From NCBI GenBank assembly GCA_023429565.1, contig JAEZDJ010000029.1:1-42776 (forward strand): a stretch of DNA of 42,776 nucleotides, written 5' to 3'. Numbering within the stretch: position 1 is the first letter of the stretch; the number at the start of each line of letters is the position of its first letter. Positions 34,679-42,663 of this stretch are shown here, one piece after another. The translations under genes and the position numbers were made by a program. This DNA is from Actinomycetes bacterium (lineage in GTDB: Bacteria > Actinomycetota > Coriobacteriia > Coriobacteriales > Eggerthellaceae). Below the pieces are notes generated by a model. That model searched no databases. It was not told where the DNA came from and saw nothing but the letters and a program-made list of their open reading frames with translations.

Positions 34679-36064
34679 ATGAACGGTACATACACGACCG
34701 AATACTTTGACATCATCGACGGCCTTCAAGGAGATATTCCGGGCCGCGTGGTCGCGGCACGCTTCATGCAGCAGTCAAGCGCCATCGTGCATGGGGAAGT
34801 GGTGCCCTCAACCTTTGTTCCCCGGCTGTACGGAGTCGAGACCCGTGCCCTGTTCACCGACGCAACGAATATGATCTCATCCATTTTGGGCAAAGCCATG
34901 GATCGCTTCGTGTCCGACGAGCGGTACCGGTCGCTGTTTGGCTTCGACGACAGAATTGTCGAGCTCGCTCTCGCACCGCGTGATTATGCCAGCCACATAC
35001 CGATTGCGCGATTCGACCTGTTTCTGAACGAGGAGACAGGAGAATGGCACTTCTGCGAGTTCAACACCGATGGAACATCGGGCATGAACGAAGACCGGGA
35101 GATATTCAGAAGCATTGAGAGCTCACCCAGCTACCGGACGTTTTCCGAACGCCACCACACAGAATCTAACGAGCTGTTCGACTCATGGATAGACACGTTC
35201 CTGTCGGTCTACCGGTCAAGCTCGAAAGCGGTTTCCCATCCGACGGTGGCGATATGCGATTATCTTGACCATTCGACGACGCAAGAACTCGAAGCCTACT
35301 GCAATCGCTTCAACGAGCGAGGAGTGAGCTGCCGCATGGTCGATGTGCGCGCTCTGCGTTTCGACGAGGGATCCAACATGCTGCTTGACGGCGATGGCAC
35401 GCCGATCGATGCGGTATGGCGTCGCTTCGTCTGCAAGGACGTTTTGGAGCGTTGGGATGAGTCTCAGGCGCTGGTTTCCGCCATCATGCAGGGCGGCACC
35501 GTGCTCATAGGCGGATTCTTGAACCAGATCGCGCATGACAAGCGCATCTTCAAGGTGTTGAGAGACCCCCTGACGCAGGAATTCTTGTCAGCGGAGGAGC
35601 GGGAATTTGTGGAGCAGCACATACCCTTCACGGAGTATCTCGATTCCGATCTCATTGACATTGAGGATATTGCGGCAAACAAGGACTCGTGGGTGATCAA
35701 GCCAACCGATGACTACGGTGCTTCCGATGTGTTTGTAGGTCCGATGTACTCAGAAAACGAATGGCGCGATATTGTGTCCGCCCATGCCGACGCAGCCAGC
35801 GGCCGCCCCTTCCTCGCGCAACGCTTCGTCTCTCCCTATGCCACTCTCACCATGCCTGCCGAGGTTCTGACCGATGCGGATGCGTCAACGCAGTCTGGAA
35901 ACTCGCTTCCTCAGCAAGCCCCTCGGGCTCCTTATAACAACCTCACGGGAATGTATGCCTTCGATGGGAAGTTTTCGGGGGTTTTTTCGCGCCTGGGACC
36001 CCATTCCATCGTGTGCGGCCCCTATGGCGGTGTCACGGCTGCCACCGTATGGGTTGATTGCTAG
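34679..36064 (+). CDS. Circularly permuted ATP-grasp ligase, glutathionylspermidine-synthase-like
   Basis: This protein of about 461 residues shows the order of the glutathionylspermidine synthase-like, circularly permuted ATP-grasp group: FDLFLNEETGEWHFCEFNTD near 112-131 (acidic metal/nucleotide residues), GGTVLIGGFLNQIAHDKRIF near 272, SWVIKPTDDYGASDVFVG near 338 (ATP-binding Lys), PFLAQRFVSPY near 376 and NLTGMYAFDGKFSGVFSRLG near 420. A peptide-bond or amide ligase activity is expected; the substrates are unknown. ATG 34679 has GGCGGAAAG upstream and is preferred to the TTG at 34583. It stands alone, followed 212 bases later by the HdeD-like gene, with no amidase or partner enzyme nearby. 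Confidence 0.75.
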   Translation: MNGTYTTEYFDIIDGLQGDIPGRVVAARFMQQSSAIVHGEVVPSTFVPRLYGVETRALFTDATNMISSILGKAMDRFVSDERYRSLFGFDDRIVELALAPRDYASHIPIARFDLFLNEETGEWHFCEFNTDGTSGMNEDREIFRSIESSPSYRTFSERHHTESNELFDSWIDTFLSVYRSSSKAVSHPTVAICDYLDHSTTQELEAYCNRFNERGVSCRMVDVRALRFDEGSNMLLDGDGTPIDAVWRRFVCKDVLERWDESQALVSAIMQGGTVLIGGFLNQIAHDKRIFKVLRDPLTQEFLSAEEREFVEQHIPFTEYLDSDLIDIEDIAANKDSWVIKPTDDYGASDVFVGPMYSENEWRDIVSAHADAASGRPFLAQRFVSPYATLTMPAEVLTDADASTQSGNSLPQQAPRAPYNNLTGMYAFDGKFSGVFSRLGPHSIVCGPYGGVTAATVWVDC

Positions 36065-36275
36065 AGTTCTGCAGCAGCATGATCCATTGCGGCAAACACG
36101 ATGGAAGCCTTGCTGCCAGCCCCGGAAGGGACATCATGAGATCTTGGAAGCCTCAGGCAAGTTTGCCCTCACGATAACAATTTCTCTGCATCCCGCATAT
36201 CTGACGGGAAAACGCTATCATTTTCGCAGGTCCAGAATGAAGGGCCTGCAAACATCGGAGGAGATTGGAGAGGCG

Positions 36276-36806
36276 ATGGACAAGACTCTCAGGCGTACGA
36301 AAACGGGGATTATCATCACGGGCATCGTGTTGACGCTTCTCGGCATCATCATGTTCATGAGGCCCATTGTCACGCTCACGGTGATCGTCCTCATAGCTGG
36401 CTGGATGCTTCTCGCCCTTGGCGTGGTCATGATCATAAATAGCGTGGTCCATCGCAAGGATGAGTCCTCGTCCTTTGGATTGGGCATTGCGATTGGAATT
36501 GTCGAGGCCGTCATAGGACTTTGCATTGTCATCTGGCCCGCTTCGTTCTTGCTCTATCTTTATATCGTGCTCGGCATCATCGTGATCATCACCAGTGTCG
36601 GCGATATCGCTGAAGCCTTCGCCATGCGGAGCGTCGGCTTGGAGAGATGGGGGCTTCCTCTGGCGTTGGGCATACTCACGCTCGTCTTTGGAGCACTGGT
36701 GGTCGTTGCCCCGTTTGTCTTCATTGAATTCGTGGCCATCATCACCGGCCTTGCCTTGGTGTTCGGCGGTGTCACCGAAGTGGTTGTCGGCATCATGATG
36801 CGCTGA
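36276..36806 (+). CDS. HdeD family (DUF308) integral membrane protein
   Basis: This 176-residue protein has six predicted membrane helices arranged as three repeated helix pairs, each with a Gly-rich turn (TGIVLTLLGIIMFM, GIVEAVIGLCIVIWP, GILTLVFGALVVVAP). This is the DUF308/HdeD pattern. HdeD in E. coli belongs to the acid-resistance island, but no enzymatic role is known. ATG 36276 has GGAGAGG just upstream; an earlier in-frame ATG at 36237 has a poorer site. It follows the ATP-grasp gene in the same direction and may be co-transcribed. A TTTTCAA-ag-TTGAAAA dyad lies downstream at 36884-36899. Confidence 0.83.
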   Translation: MDKTLRRTKTGIIITGIVLTLLGIIMFMRPIVTLTVIVLIAGWMLLALGVVMIINSVVHRKDESSSFGLGIAIGIVEAVIGLCIVIWPASFLLYLYIVLGIIVIITSVGDIAEAFAMRSVGLERWGLPLALGILTLVFGALVVVAPFVFIEFVAIITGLALVFGGVTEVVVGIMMR

Positions 36807-36930
36807 GTTCTGATCCTCGGCTTGGAGGTTACGAGTGGGGAGGGGTCCAATCGGTTGAACGCGTCAAGGCCCCCCCATCTGTGTTTTCAAAGTTGAAAAG
36901 AGCGCTTTTGCCTTGATCGATAAGGCTACT

Positions 36931-37731
36931 TTACCAAGTCACGATGCTCTGGAAGCAGAGCGAAGACAATATCGCAAAGGTCATGCTTGCGAGTGTTCCT
37001 ATAAGATAGCTTTCCGCAAAGGCTTGGTCGTCCAATTGTTTGAATCGTGCGATGCTTTTGGCAGCAAGCACAAAGGCTATCGCGCTGAATTGGCCGCATA
37101 GGGTTAACACGACAACCAGCATACGTTCAAACACGCCAATCCATCGACCGGCCCTTTGTTCTTCCTGATGCTGGGTGTCGTCGGAATTGGTTGTTAACCG
37201 TATTCGCGTAAAAATCAGTTGAATCAAGCAACTGACAGGTCGTCCGTTAAAGAGAAATGCAGTGACCACGACCGCTAAAACAATAAGCGTATTTCCTCCA
37301 CCCATCAGGTCTTGCAGGGGGATGAATAACCATGCTTCTGGAACAAGGGTTCCTTTGGAGGAGGCGATCGCGACAACTGCTGCACACAGTGCAATATGGG
37401 CAATTTGGTCGAGGCAAAAGCAAGCCAGTTCGTTCGGGTGTTTTTCGTTGCTGATCGAAGTCGTGTCCCGGTTGATTATTGTTCTCTTTGCCAAATCTAT
37501 AAGAGCATGGGTGAGAGAAATGACTATCCAGCTTATGAGAAAGCTGGACCACCAAGCAAAAACAATGAGACAAAACGGCAGCATGCAGAGAGCATAGAGA
37601 ACTCCATGCAGTGCGAAAGCCTTATTGTCCGAGTTCTTCCTCTGAGCGATTGAATTTGTTTGGACATAAAAATCTGCGAGCAGATGCCCCATGAGAATAA
37701 GGATAAATCCAAAACCAAAACCGATGGTCAT
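36931..37731 (-). CDS. DUF3307 multi-helix membrane protein, partner of SatD
   Basis: This 266-residue protein has about six to seven hydrophobic helices. It opens MGHLLADFYVQTNSIA near residues 14-29, followed by ALHGVLYALC and LISWIVISLTHALIDLAKR, with His/Asp residues in helices (H16, D20, H42, H78, D82). These are hallmarks of DUF3307, whose members have conserved intramembrane His-Asp pairs and no known function. A cytoplasmic segment (about 175-200) separates the last helices. Its start overlaps the stop of the SatD gene by four bases (37728-37731), so the two are translated together. A structural role, a channel or an intramembrane enzyme would all fit. Family call from motifs; function unknown. 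Confidence 0.75.
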   Translation of the reverse strand: MTIGFGFGFILILMGHLLADFYVQTNSIAQRKNSDNKAFALHGVLYALCMLPFCLIVFAWWSSFLISWIVISLTHALIDLAKRTIINRDTTSISNEKHPNELACFCLDQIAHIALCAAVVAIASSKGTLVPEAWLFIPLQDLMGGGNTLIVLAVVVTAFLFNGRPVSCLIQLIFTRIRLTTNSDDTQHQEEQRAGRWIGVFERMLVVVLTLCGQFSAIAFVLAAKSIARFKQLDDQAFAESYLIGTLASMTFAILSSLCFQSIVTW

Positions 37732-38615
37732 TGTCCCACCGGCCCCTTCATGTATTGAGAGACGTAAGCCACAGAAATCCTCTCCTGAACAACCCTTGAC
37801 TCAACAATCTGCCTATTTATACCCTGCTTGGTCATTCCCAGCAAATTGGCGAGCGTTTGAGTAGGCAAATATGCAATTCTTTCCTGTTCTGAAATCAAGC
37901 CGGAATGAGTTGACGTCCATTTGTCTAAGGCTATTTCCGTCTCGCTCGGCCACTGGAACTGCATCGTTTTTATACCCTCTCGCAATTTTTCAGATAAGCT
38001 TGACGCTTGAGAAAATGCTTGTTTGAATCGGCAAAGAGACTCCACTATGCTCTCCGAATCGTTTTGATTGACTCCTTGTAGTCGCGTGGGTGGATAGGCT
38101 TTTTCTCTCAGAGGGAAAAGAATTTCCACAATGAGAGCAAACTCATTTTGCTTGGTCGTTCTCATCCTGCCCGTGCCCAACGGGTAGTCCATCAAGACGG
38201 TAGTGTTTTCATCGGACGGCTCGCGGGAGACGAGAAAGAGATTATAGTATCTGTTTGATTTTGCTCGATTCACGGCTTCTCGCGCATGATGGTAGACTGG
38301 CCCATCTTGTGCCGTCGACGCAGCGTCATCAAGCTTCACTTTCCAATCCCCTACGCCAATTCCTCCACGGATAGTGATCGGATCGAGGAGCATATTCAGA
38401 AATCTGTAGTATAGAAAGGCGTTAAGGGGATCACGAAACAACCCTTGAACCTCATCGCCACCACTGAACACAACCGGCTTTTCAATACTTTGGGAGAAGA
38501 GGGCGTTCAAATATTTTTGCGAAACAGAGAGATGGCGCTGAAGTTTTTCTCTTACGTCATCCCCATACTTCTTGGAGTTTTTTATATCTACGATAAGCGC
38601 AGCGTATTGAAGCAT
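37728..38615 (-). CDS. SatD-family protein: cyclase/palm-like N-domain plus C-terminal HTH
   Basis: This 295-residue SatD-family (PF16264-type) protein has motifs that resemble class III cyclase, GGDEF or Cas10-palm domains: ALIVDIKNSKK (D10), VFSGGDEVQGLF (G52 G53 D54 E55), IRGGIGVGDWKV near 83 and DGPVYHHAREAVNRA (D104). A linker of about 100 residues follows, then a helix-turn-helix (LPTQTLANLLGMTKQGINRQ, about 255-280). ATG 38615 has AGAGG upstream; earlier starts (38666, 38717) overlap a promoter-like TATAAT and a palindrome. It is coupled to the DUF3307 gene by a 4-bp overlap. SatD of Streptococcus belongs to the ffh/sat acid-tolerance operon, with no known biochemistry. The cyclase likeness is inferred. 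Confidence 0.72.
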   Translation of the reverse strand: MLQYAALIVDIKNSKKYGDDVREKLQRHLSVSQKYLNALFSQSIEKPVVFSGGDEVQGLFRDPLNAFLYYRFLNMLLDPITIRGGIGVGDWKVKLDDAASTAQDGPVYHHAREAVNRAKSNRYYNLFLVSREPSDENTTVLMDYPLGTGRMRTTKQNEFALIVEILFPLREKAYPPTRLQGVNQNDSESIVESLCRFKQAFSQASSLSEKLREGIKTMQFQWPSETEIALDKWTSTHSGLISEQERIAYLPTQTLANLLGMTKQGINRQIVESRVVQERISVAYVSQYMKGPVGQ

Positions 38616-38664
38616 GAGGTCCTCTATTCCAGCGGCTATGCTTTGCTTAGTTTGCTTTTCAATC

Positions 38665-38717
38665 ATTATAGCAACAAATAGTGTTGTTATTTCATTATGA
38701 AACAAATTTTGTTTCAT
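38665..38717 (-). promoter_or_regulatory. satD promoter region with 21-nt palindrome
   Basis: ATGAAACAAA (38697-38706) and TTTGTTTCAT (38708-38717) are perfect 10-bp arms around one base. On the minus strand TATAAT lies 27 bases further along (38665-38670), about 50 bases before the satD start. With no good -35 hexamer, the palindrome is placed where an activator or repressor would bind. SatD itself, with its HTH, is a candidate. Confidence 0.5.
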
Positions 38718-38960
38718 ATTTTTAAAGCAACGGTTTTTGTTTTTGCTTCCCGTCTCGAATTTCTCTTTGGGTTGCTTTTTCCTTGAGTCAGAGATGCCGG
38801 ACCTGCCCCAAGATGGTTGCCGGGCTTGGGACCGTGTCGCATGCGGCGGTTGATCTTATCTACAAATTACATCTGAGTTGACCAAGGCAGCGTTTGTTGT
38901 ACTTTGCCTCGGGGCCGATGGTAGGGTGAGCTGAGGGTTTTCAAGGAAAGGGATGATCTT
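38718..38960. other. Divergent intergenic region, satD to flavoprotein
   Basis: It contains widely spaced 8-bp arms AAAGCAAC (38724-38731) and GTTGCTTT (38771-38778), and a CCCAAG/CTTGGG dyad near 38810-38840. A promoter-like TTGACC-N16-TACTTT (38878-38905) points towards the flavoprotein. No gene is seen. Confidence 0.35.
38878..38905 (+). promoter_or_regulatory. Candidate promoter of the flavoprotein gene at 38961
   Basis: TTGACC (38878-38883) and TACTTT (38900-38905) are spaced by 16 bases, 56 bases before the ATG. The -35 is strong and the -10 weak. Confidence 0.35.
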
Positions 38961-40652
38961 ATGAAATCGAATCAGAACCACCAATCGCCGTCCGCTGATG
39001 TGCCGAACGTGCCGGCCAGCCTTTCGCGCCGTTCCTTCTTGGGGATGGGCGCCATTGGAGCAGGCAGCCTAGGCGCACTCGCGCTGCTTGGCTGCACGCC
39101 CCAGCAGGATGCGGCACGCAAGGGTGACACCGACGCTGCCTCGGTACCGACACAGGAGCTCGCACCGGCTGATCGCACGGAAGAATGTGATGTGGTCGTG
39201 GTTGGCCTTGGCACCAGCGGGGCTGTGGCCGCTGCGGCGGCAGCCCGTGAGGGAGCCAGCGTCATCGGTCTCGATCGTGTTTCCTCAATGGCCGGGACAA
39301 ATGCCGCCATGGTGTCGGGCGTGTTTGCTGTGGAGTCAAAGCCCGAGCTGAAGTATGACAACCATCTCACCACGCGAGAGGCGTTTGACTTCATCTGGTC
39401 AAACACGCACTATCAGGCAAACGCTGCTGCCATGCGTACCCTTTTGCCTGCCACAGGCAAAGCCATTGACCTCATGGAAGAGGGCGGCGTCGCGTTCATG
39501 TACGCCTTCGAGGGCGTTGATGAGACTGCCCCGATGCTCTATCGCGGCGGACACATCTACGCCACCAGCGGAAAAGAGCGCGCGGACTCCCTGCAAAACA
39601 TGCTCGACATCAACGGTGTCGATGCTCGCTGGGATGTGCGGGCGACTGACATTCTCACCGAAGAGGGCAAGATCGTTGGCGTCCGCTATCAGGACGGGTC
39701 CGATGCTGTCGATGTTAAAGCCGCCAACACCATCATTGCCACGGGTGGGTTCATTCACAACGAAGAGATGCTCAAAAAGCACTTCAGCGGTTCTCTCATG
39801 TACTGCACGGGCAACCTGTACAACGATGGTTCCGGCATCACCATGGCTCAGGCGGCCGGAGCGCAGATCGGCAAGAACTTCAGCACCTCCATCAATGAAT
39901 CCGGTGCGTGCAACATGAGGTCATCCGATCAGTTCGTCAGCCTCACCGACAGCAATGCCACTCCTGTGTTCAGTTTGCCGTTGTTCGGCGGTCTGCTGGT
40001 GAACAAGCAGGGCGTGCGCTTCATGGATGAAGGCAAGATGGCAAAAGAGACCATGTATTGCGGTGAGCCGCTTCTGCGTGAAGGCGTCTATTATGCCGTT
40101 ATTGACCAGGCGATGGTTGACAAGCTTGCCACAACGCCGGTGCTGGACTTCATCTCAGAAGACGCCTTCAACAACATGGCCCCTGGCGTGCAGGCGGGCT
40201 TCCAGGGCAAAATGCTCAGCGCTTTGCCGGAAAAGCTTGAGGCAGGCATCGATGAGGGCTGGATATGGAAGGCCGATTCTGCTCAGGAGCTTGCGGAGGC
40301 ATCCGGCTTGGTGGACCTGGCAAAGACGCTCGAGGCCTACAACGGATTCTGCCAAAGTGGCGACGATGCCGAGATGTACAAGGAAGCGCAATTCCTCAAA
40401 GAACTTTCATCCGGTCCTCTGTATGCAATAGAACTTCAGATTGCAGCATGGATAACGCTCGGTGGCATCAAGACCGACGGCCACTGTCGGGCGGTGGACG
40501 AAGAAGGCAATCCTCTTGAAGGCCTCTTTGTCGTCGGTGCTGACGGTGATTATTGGACGGTTCCCTATTTCCAGGGTGGATCGTGCCAAGGCTTCTGCAT
40601 AGGCTCGGGATATGTGGCAGGAGTGACGGCAGCTCGGAAGACGGGCGCCTAG
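38961..40652 (+). CDS. Tat-exported FAD-dependent flavoprotein (FAD_binding_2 family)
   Basis: This 563-residue protein has a Tat lipoprotein signal (LSRRSFLGMG at 21-30, LLGC with Cys45), FAD fold VVVVGLGTSGAVAAAAAARE near 78-97, and the C-terminal GLFVVGADGDYW, GGSCQGFCIGSGYVAG closing blocks. It lacks FMN and haem domains. In the region where fumarate reductases have NE-x-TRDKAS with a catalytic Arg, it reads GVRFMDEGKMAKETMYCG, so it is unlikely to be a fumarate reductase; the substrate is unknown. The ATG at 38961 has GGAAAGGGATG upstream. A strong terminator follows at 40692. The same-strand LysR gene at 40838 is its probable regulator. Confidence 0.87.
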   Translation: MKSNQNHQSPSADVPNVPASLSRRSFLGMGAIGAGSLGALALLGCTPQQDAARKGDTDAASVPTQELAPADRTEECDVVVVGLGTSGAVAAAAAAREGASVIGLDRVSSMAGTNAAMVSGVFAVESKPELKYDNHLTTREAFDFIWSNTHYQANAAAMRTLLPATGKAIDLMEEGGVAFMYAFEGVDETAPMLYRGGHIYATSGKERADSLQNMLDINGVDARWDVRATDILTEEGKIVGVRYQDGSDAVDVKAANTIIATGGFIHNEEMLKKHFSGSLMYCTGNLYNDGSGITMAQAAGAQIGKNFSTSINESGACNMRSSDQFVSLTDSNATPVFSLPLFGGLLVNKQGVRFMDEGKMAKETMYCGEPLLREGVYYAVIDQAMVDKLATTPVLDFISEDAFNNMAPGVQAGFQGKMLSALPEKLEAGIDEGWIWKADSAQELAEASGLVDLAKTLEAYNGFCQSGDDAEMYKEAQFLKELSSGPLYAIELQIAAWITLGGIKTDGHCRAVDEEGNPLEGLFVVGADGDYWTVPYFQGGSCQGFCIGSGYVAGVTAARKTGA

Positions 40653-40691
40653 ACGCCTCGTTGCGTTTGCCAAGCTGGTCAGGCAGAGCGC

Positions 40692-40744
40692 GTGCCGGCA
40701 GAACGGTCCTCCCCTCCAAACCGTTTTGCCGGCACCTCTTTTTG
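40692..40744 (+). terminator. Intrinsic terminator after the flavoprotein gene
   Basis: The 16-bp stem GTGCCGGCAGAACGGT (40692-40707) / ACCGTTTTGCCGGCAC (40720-40735) has one mismatch and a 12-nt loop, and is followed by CTCTTTTTG. It separates the flavoprotein from the LysR gene. Confidence 0.85.
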
Positions 40745-40837
40745 AATTGTCCTGTAGGCCTGGCTCTTGTAGCTTCGGCCTTGCCAGACGCGCATCGCGC
40801 GCTATGATGTCAATAAACCCGGGGAGGGGTGATTGCA

Positions 40838-41770
40838 TTGGAACTCAGACAGCTGGAATACTTTCGTCTTGCGGCCCATGCCGGATCGTTTTCTGCAGCA
40901 GCGAAGACGTCGTATGTCACGCAGCAGACCCTTTCGGCGGCCATCGCCTCGCTTGAGGCAGAATTGGGCGCACCGCTATTCCTCCGCACCAAGCAGGGCA
41001 TCGAGCTTACGCGCTTCGGCATGATTGCCCTTGATCACAGCATCGGCATCATGCAAGACGTGCAGACCTTCAAGGAGAGAGTCGCCCGTTTTCATCAAAA
41101 CGAGGAATCCTCTGTCGGATTTGCCTATGCGACGGCAACATTGCCGATGGAGGGGGAGGGGTTTACGATTCGGGACGTCAAGCGTTTTCAGGCGCTGCAT
41201 CCTTCCATCGATGTGCGCCTCTTTGAACTTTCAAGCGACGCCTGTCTCGCTGCCCTTGATCATGGAACTGCCGATCTCGCATTTATTGCGGGAAATCCCA
41301 ATCCGTCGCACTATGAATTTGTAAAGCTGGCTGACGCGCACTTGCTCGTTGCCGTTGCTTCAGATTCTCCGCTTGCGCAAAAGGAATGCGTCAGGTTTGT
41401 CGATCTTGCTGAGTTCGACATTTTCCCCGTGCCTGATCTCAATCTTTCCTATAGAAAAATCGTAGAGGGCTACGAGCGATCCCAGATCACTCCTCGTTTT
41501 GCTGCCATGCCTTTCAGCTTGGAGCGCGCCCATGAATTTGTCCGTTCGGGTTCGGGCATTGATTTTTCTCCCGCGTGCTACGCTGCCGATCATCCCGAAG
41601 GCATTTCGTATGTGCCTCTGGCTTCTGAGGATTCCTTTACGGTTCCGCTTGGACTGGCGAACAGGCTTGGGCGTCCCCTGAAGCTTGCGACGCAAGATCT
41701 GCGTCGCTTCATTCTGGATAGATACGAAACCACCGGTAGGAGATCATCTTTGTCGGCAAAAGCAGACTGA
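40838..41770 (+). CDS. LysR-family transcriptional regulator
   Basis: This protein of about 310 residues starts MELRQLEYFRLAAHAGSFSA, the standard LysR opening. The helix-turn-helix spans residues 1-60 (SYVTQQTLSAAIASLEAELG, LFLRTKQGIELTRFG), followed by the effector-binding domain. TTG 40838 is chosen because GGGGAGGGG lies seven bases upstream and the family start coincides; GTG 40829 overlaps that site. It follows the Tat flavoprotein at 38961 and is separated from it by a terminator, so it is transcribed on its own and probably regulates that gene. Its effector is unknown. A TTCCGC/GCGGAA dyad (41774-41797) after the stop may be a weak terminator. Confidence 0.87.
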   Translation: MELRQLEYFRLAAHAGSFSAAAKTSYVTQQTLSAAIASLEAELGAPLFLRTKQGIELTRFGMIALDHSIGIMQDVQTFKERVARFHQNEESSVGFAYATATLPMEGEGFTIRDVKRFQALHPSIDVRLFELSSDACLAALDHGTADLAFIAGNPNPSHYEFVKLADAHLLVAVASDSPLAQKECVRFVDLAEFDIFPVPDLNLSYRKIVEGYERSQITPRFAAMPFSLERAHEFVRSGSGIDFSPACYAADHPEGISYVPLASEDSFTVPLGLANRLGRPLKLATQDLRRFILDRYETTGRRSSLSAKAD

Positions 41771-41832
41771 AGATTCCGCTTCCCTCGGTCGGCGGAACCC
41801 CCTTGTCTACGAGCTGTAGTGCGTTTGCCCTT

Positions 41833-42591
41833 TTACCTTGGCGGGTTGCACTTGCTGCAGGGCGTGTATCCTTGGGCGATAGCGCTGTCCAGGTCTATTT
41901 CGATGCGGCTCTGTCTCAGATACTGGCATCCGGACGAGTGATACTTTTCGCCCGTGTTGGTCACATACACCGTGATGGTTTGGGGTTCGGTCACGGGAGC
42001 CGATGCCTCTGGTTCCGGTTCTGCCGGTGGGGCGACGGTCACGCTTTCGGTGGGCGCCGGAGCTGCGGCAGCGGGTGCCGGTTCTTCCTGCTTGGCGGGC
42101 AGCTTCCACGTGGCTTCGTGATCCCAGTTATTCCAGCGCAGCTCGGTGAGTGTGTCGCTGTCGAGGGTGATTGTACCCGTGACCTCGGAATTTGCTGCGC
42201 ATGATATCTCTCCGCCGGGGAACGAGGTTTCCAGTTCCGAGGCGCTTTCGGTTTGCAGATACCTGGTGGCGAGCTTCTGGCTTTCGTCGTGAGCCTTTAT
42301 TTTGAGTGAGACGACGGTCTTCCCGTCTGCCGCACTGACTGACACGATGGTGACTTCATACGGCTCGAACACGGCCGTTTTTCCCACGTCGAGCGCCTTC
42401 AGCGCTGCTTCGGAGGTGGTCGTGTAGGTGGCTTTGGCCGGCTCTTGCACCGTTTGGGTCTCGGTGGACGTGTCTCCATTCGTCTTGCTGCACGCGCTTG
42501 AAACCGATCCCACAAGCATCAATGCCAGAACGATCGAGATCACTTTTCCCCATGCAGGCAGCGCCCCGAACTTCGATACTATCCCCTTCAT
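41833..42591 (-). CDS. Secreted lipoprotein with C-terminal Cys-containing Ada-like zinc-ribbon motif
   Basis: This 252-residue protein has a lipoprotein signal (VISIVLALMLVGSVSSAC, Cys near residue 34), a Thr/Ser/Glu linker, a globular middle domain (about 55-155: DVGKTAVFEPYEVTIVSVSA and a WNNWDHEATWKL end), and a Pro/Ala/Glu-rich spacer. It ends with VYVTNTGEKYHSSGCQYLRQ through TPCSKCNPP. That final motif, with His, Cys, Cys and Cys in fixed spacing, is common at the end of secreted nucleases and lipoproteins and resembles the Ada metal-binding fold. ATG 42591 has GGAGGGAAAC upstream; the longer in-frame start at 42627 is rejected. The role is unknown; display of the metal motif at the cell surface is inferred. 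Confidence 0.78.
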   Translation of the reverse strand: MKGIVSKFGALPAWGKVISIVLALMLVGSVSSACSKTNGDTSTETQTVQEPAKATYTTTSEAALKALDVGKTAVFEPYEVTIVSVSAADGKTVVSLKIKAHDESQKLATRYLQTESASELETSFPGGEISCAANSEVTGTITLDSDTLTELRWNNWDHEATWKLPAKQEEPAPAAAAPAPTESVTVAPPAEPEPEASAPVTEPQTITVYVTNTGEKYHSSGCQYLRQSRIEIDLDSAIAQGYTPCSKCNPPR

Positions 42592-42625
42592 GTTTCCCTC
42601 CGTCTTGTATCCCCCAGATATCACC

Positions 42626-42663
42626 ACTATACTGATAATAAAGATAATAATTATCAGTATAGT
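42626..42663 (-). promoter_or_regulatory. Long operator-like dyad upstream of the lipoprotein gene
   Basis: ACTATACTGATAAT (42626-42639) and ATTATCAGTATAGT (42650-42663) are perfect 14-bp arms around a 10-base AT-rich centre, 35-72 bases before the lipoprotein ATG. The arms contain TATACT/TATAGT -10-like hexamers, so a dimeric regulator bound here would cover the promoter. Confidence 0.6.
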
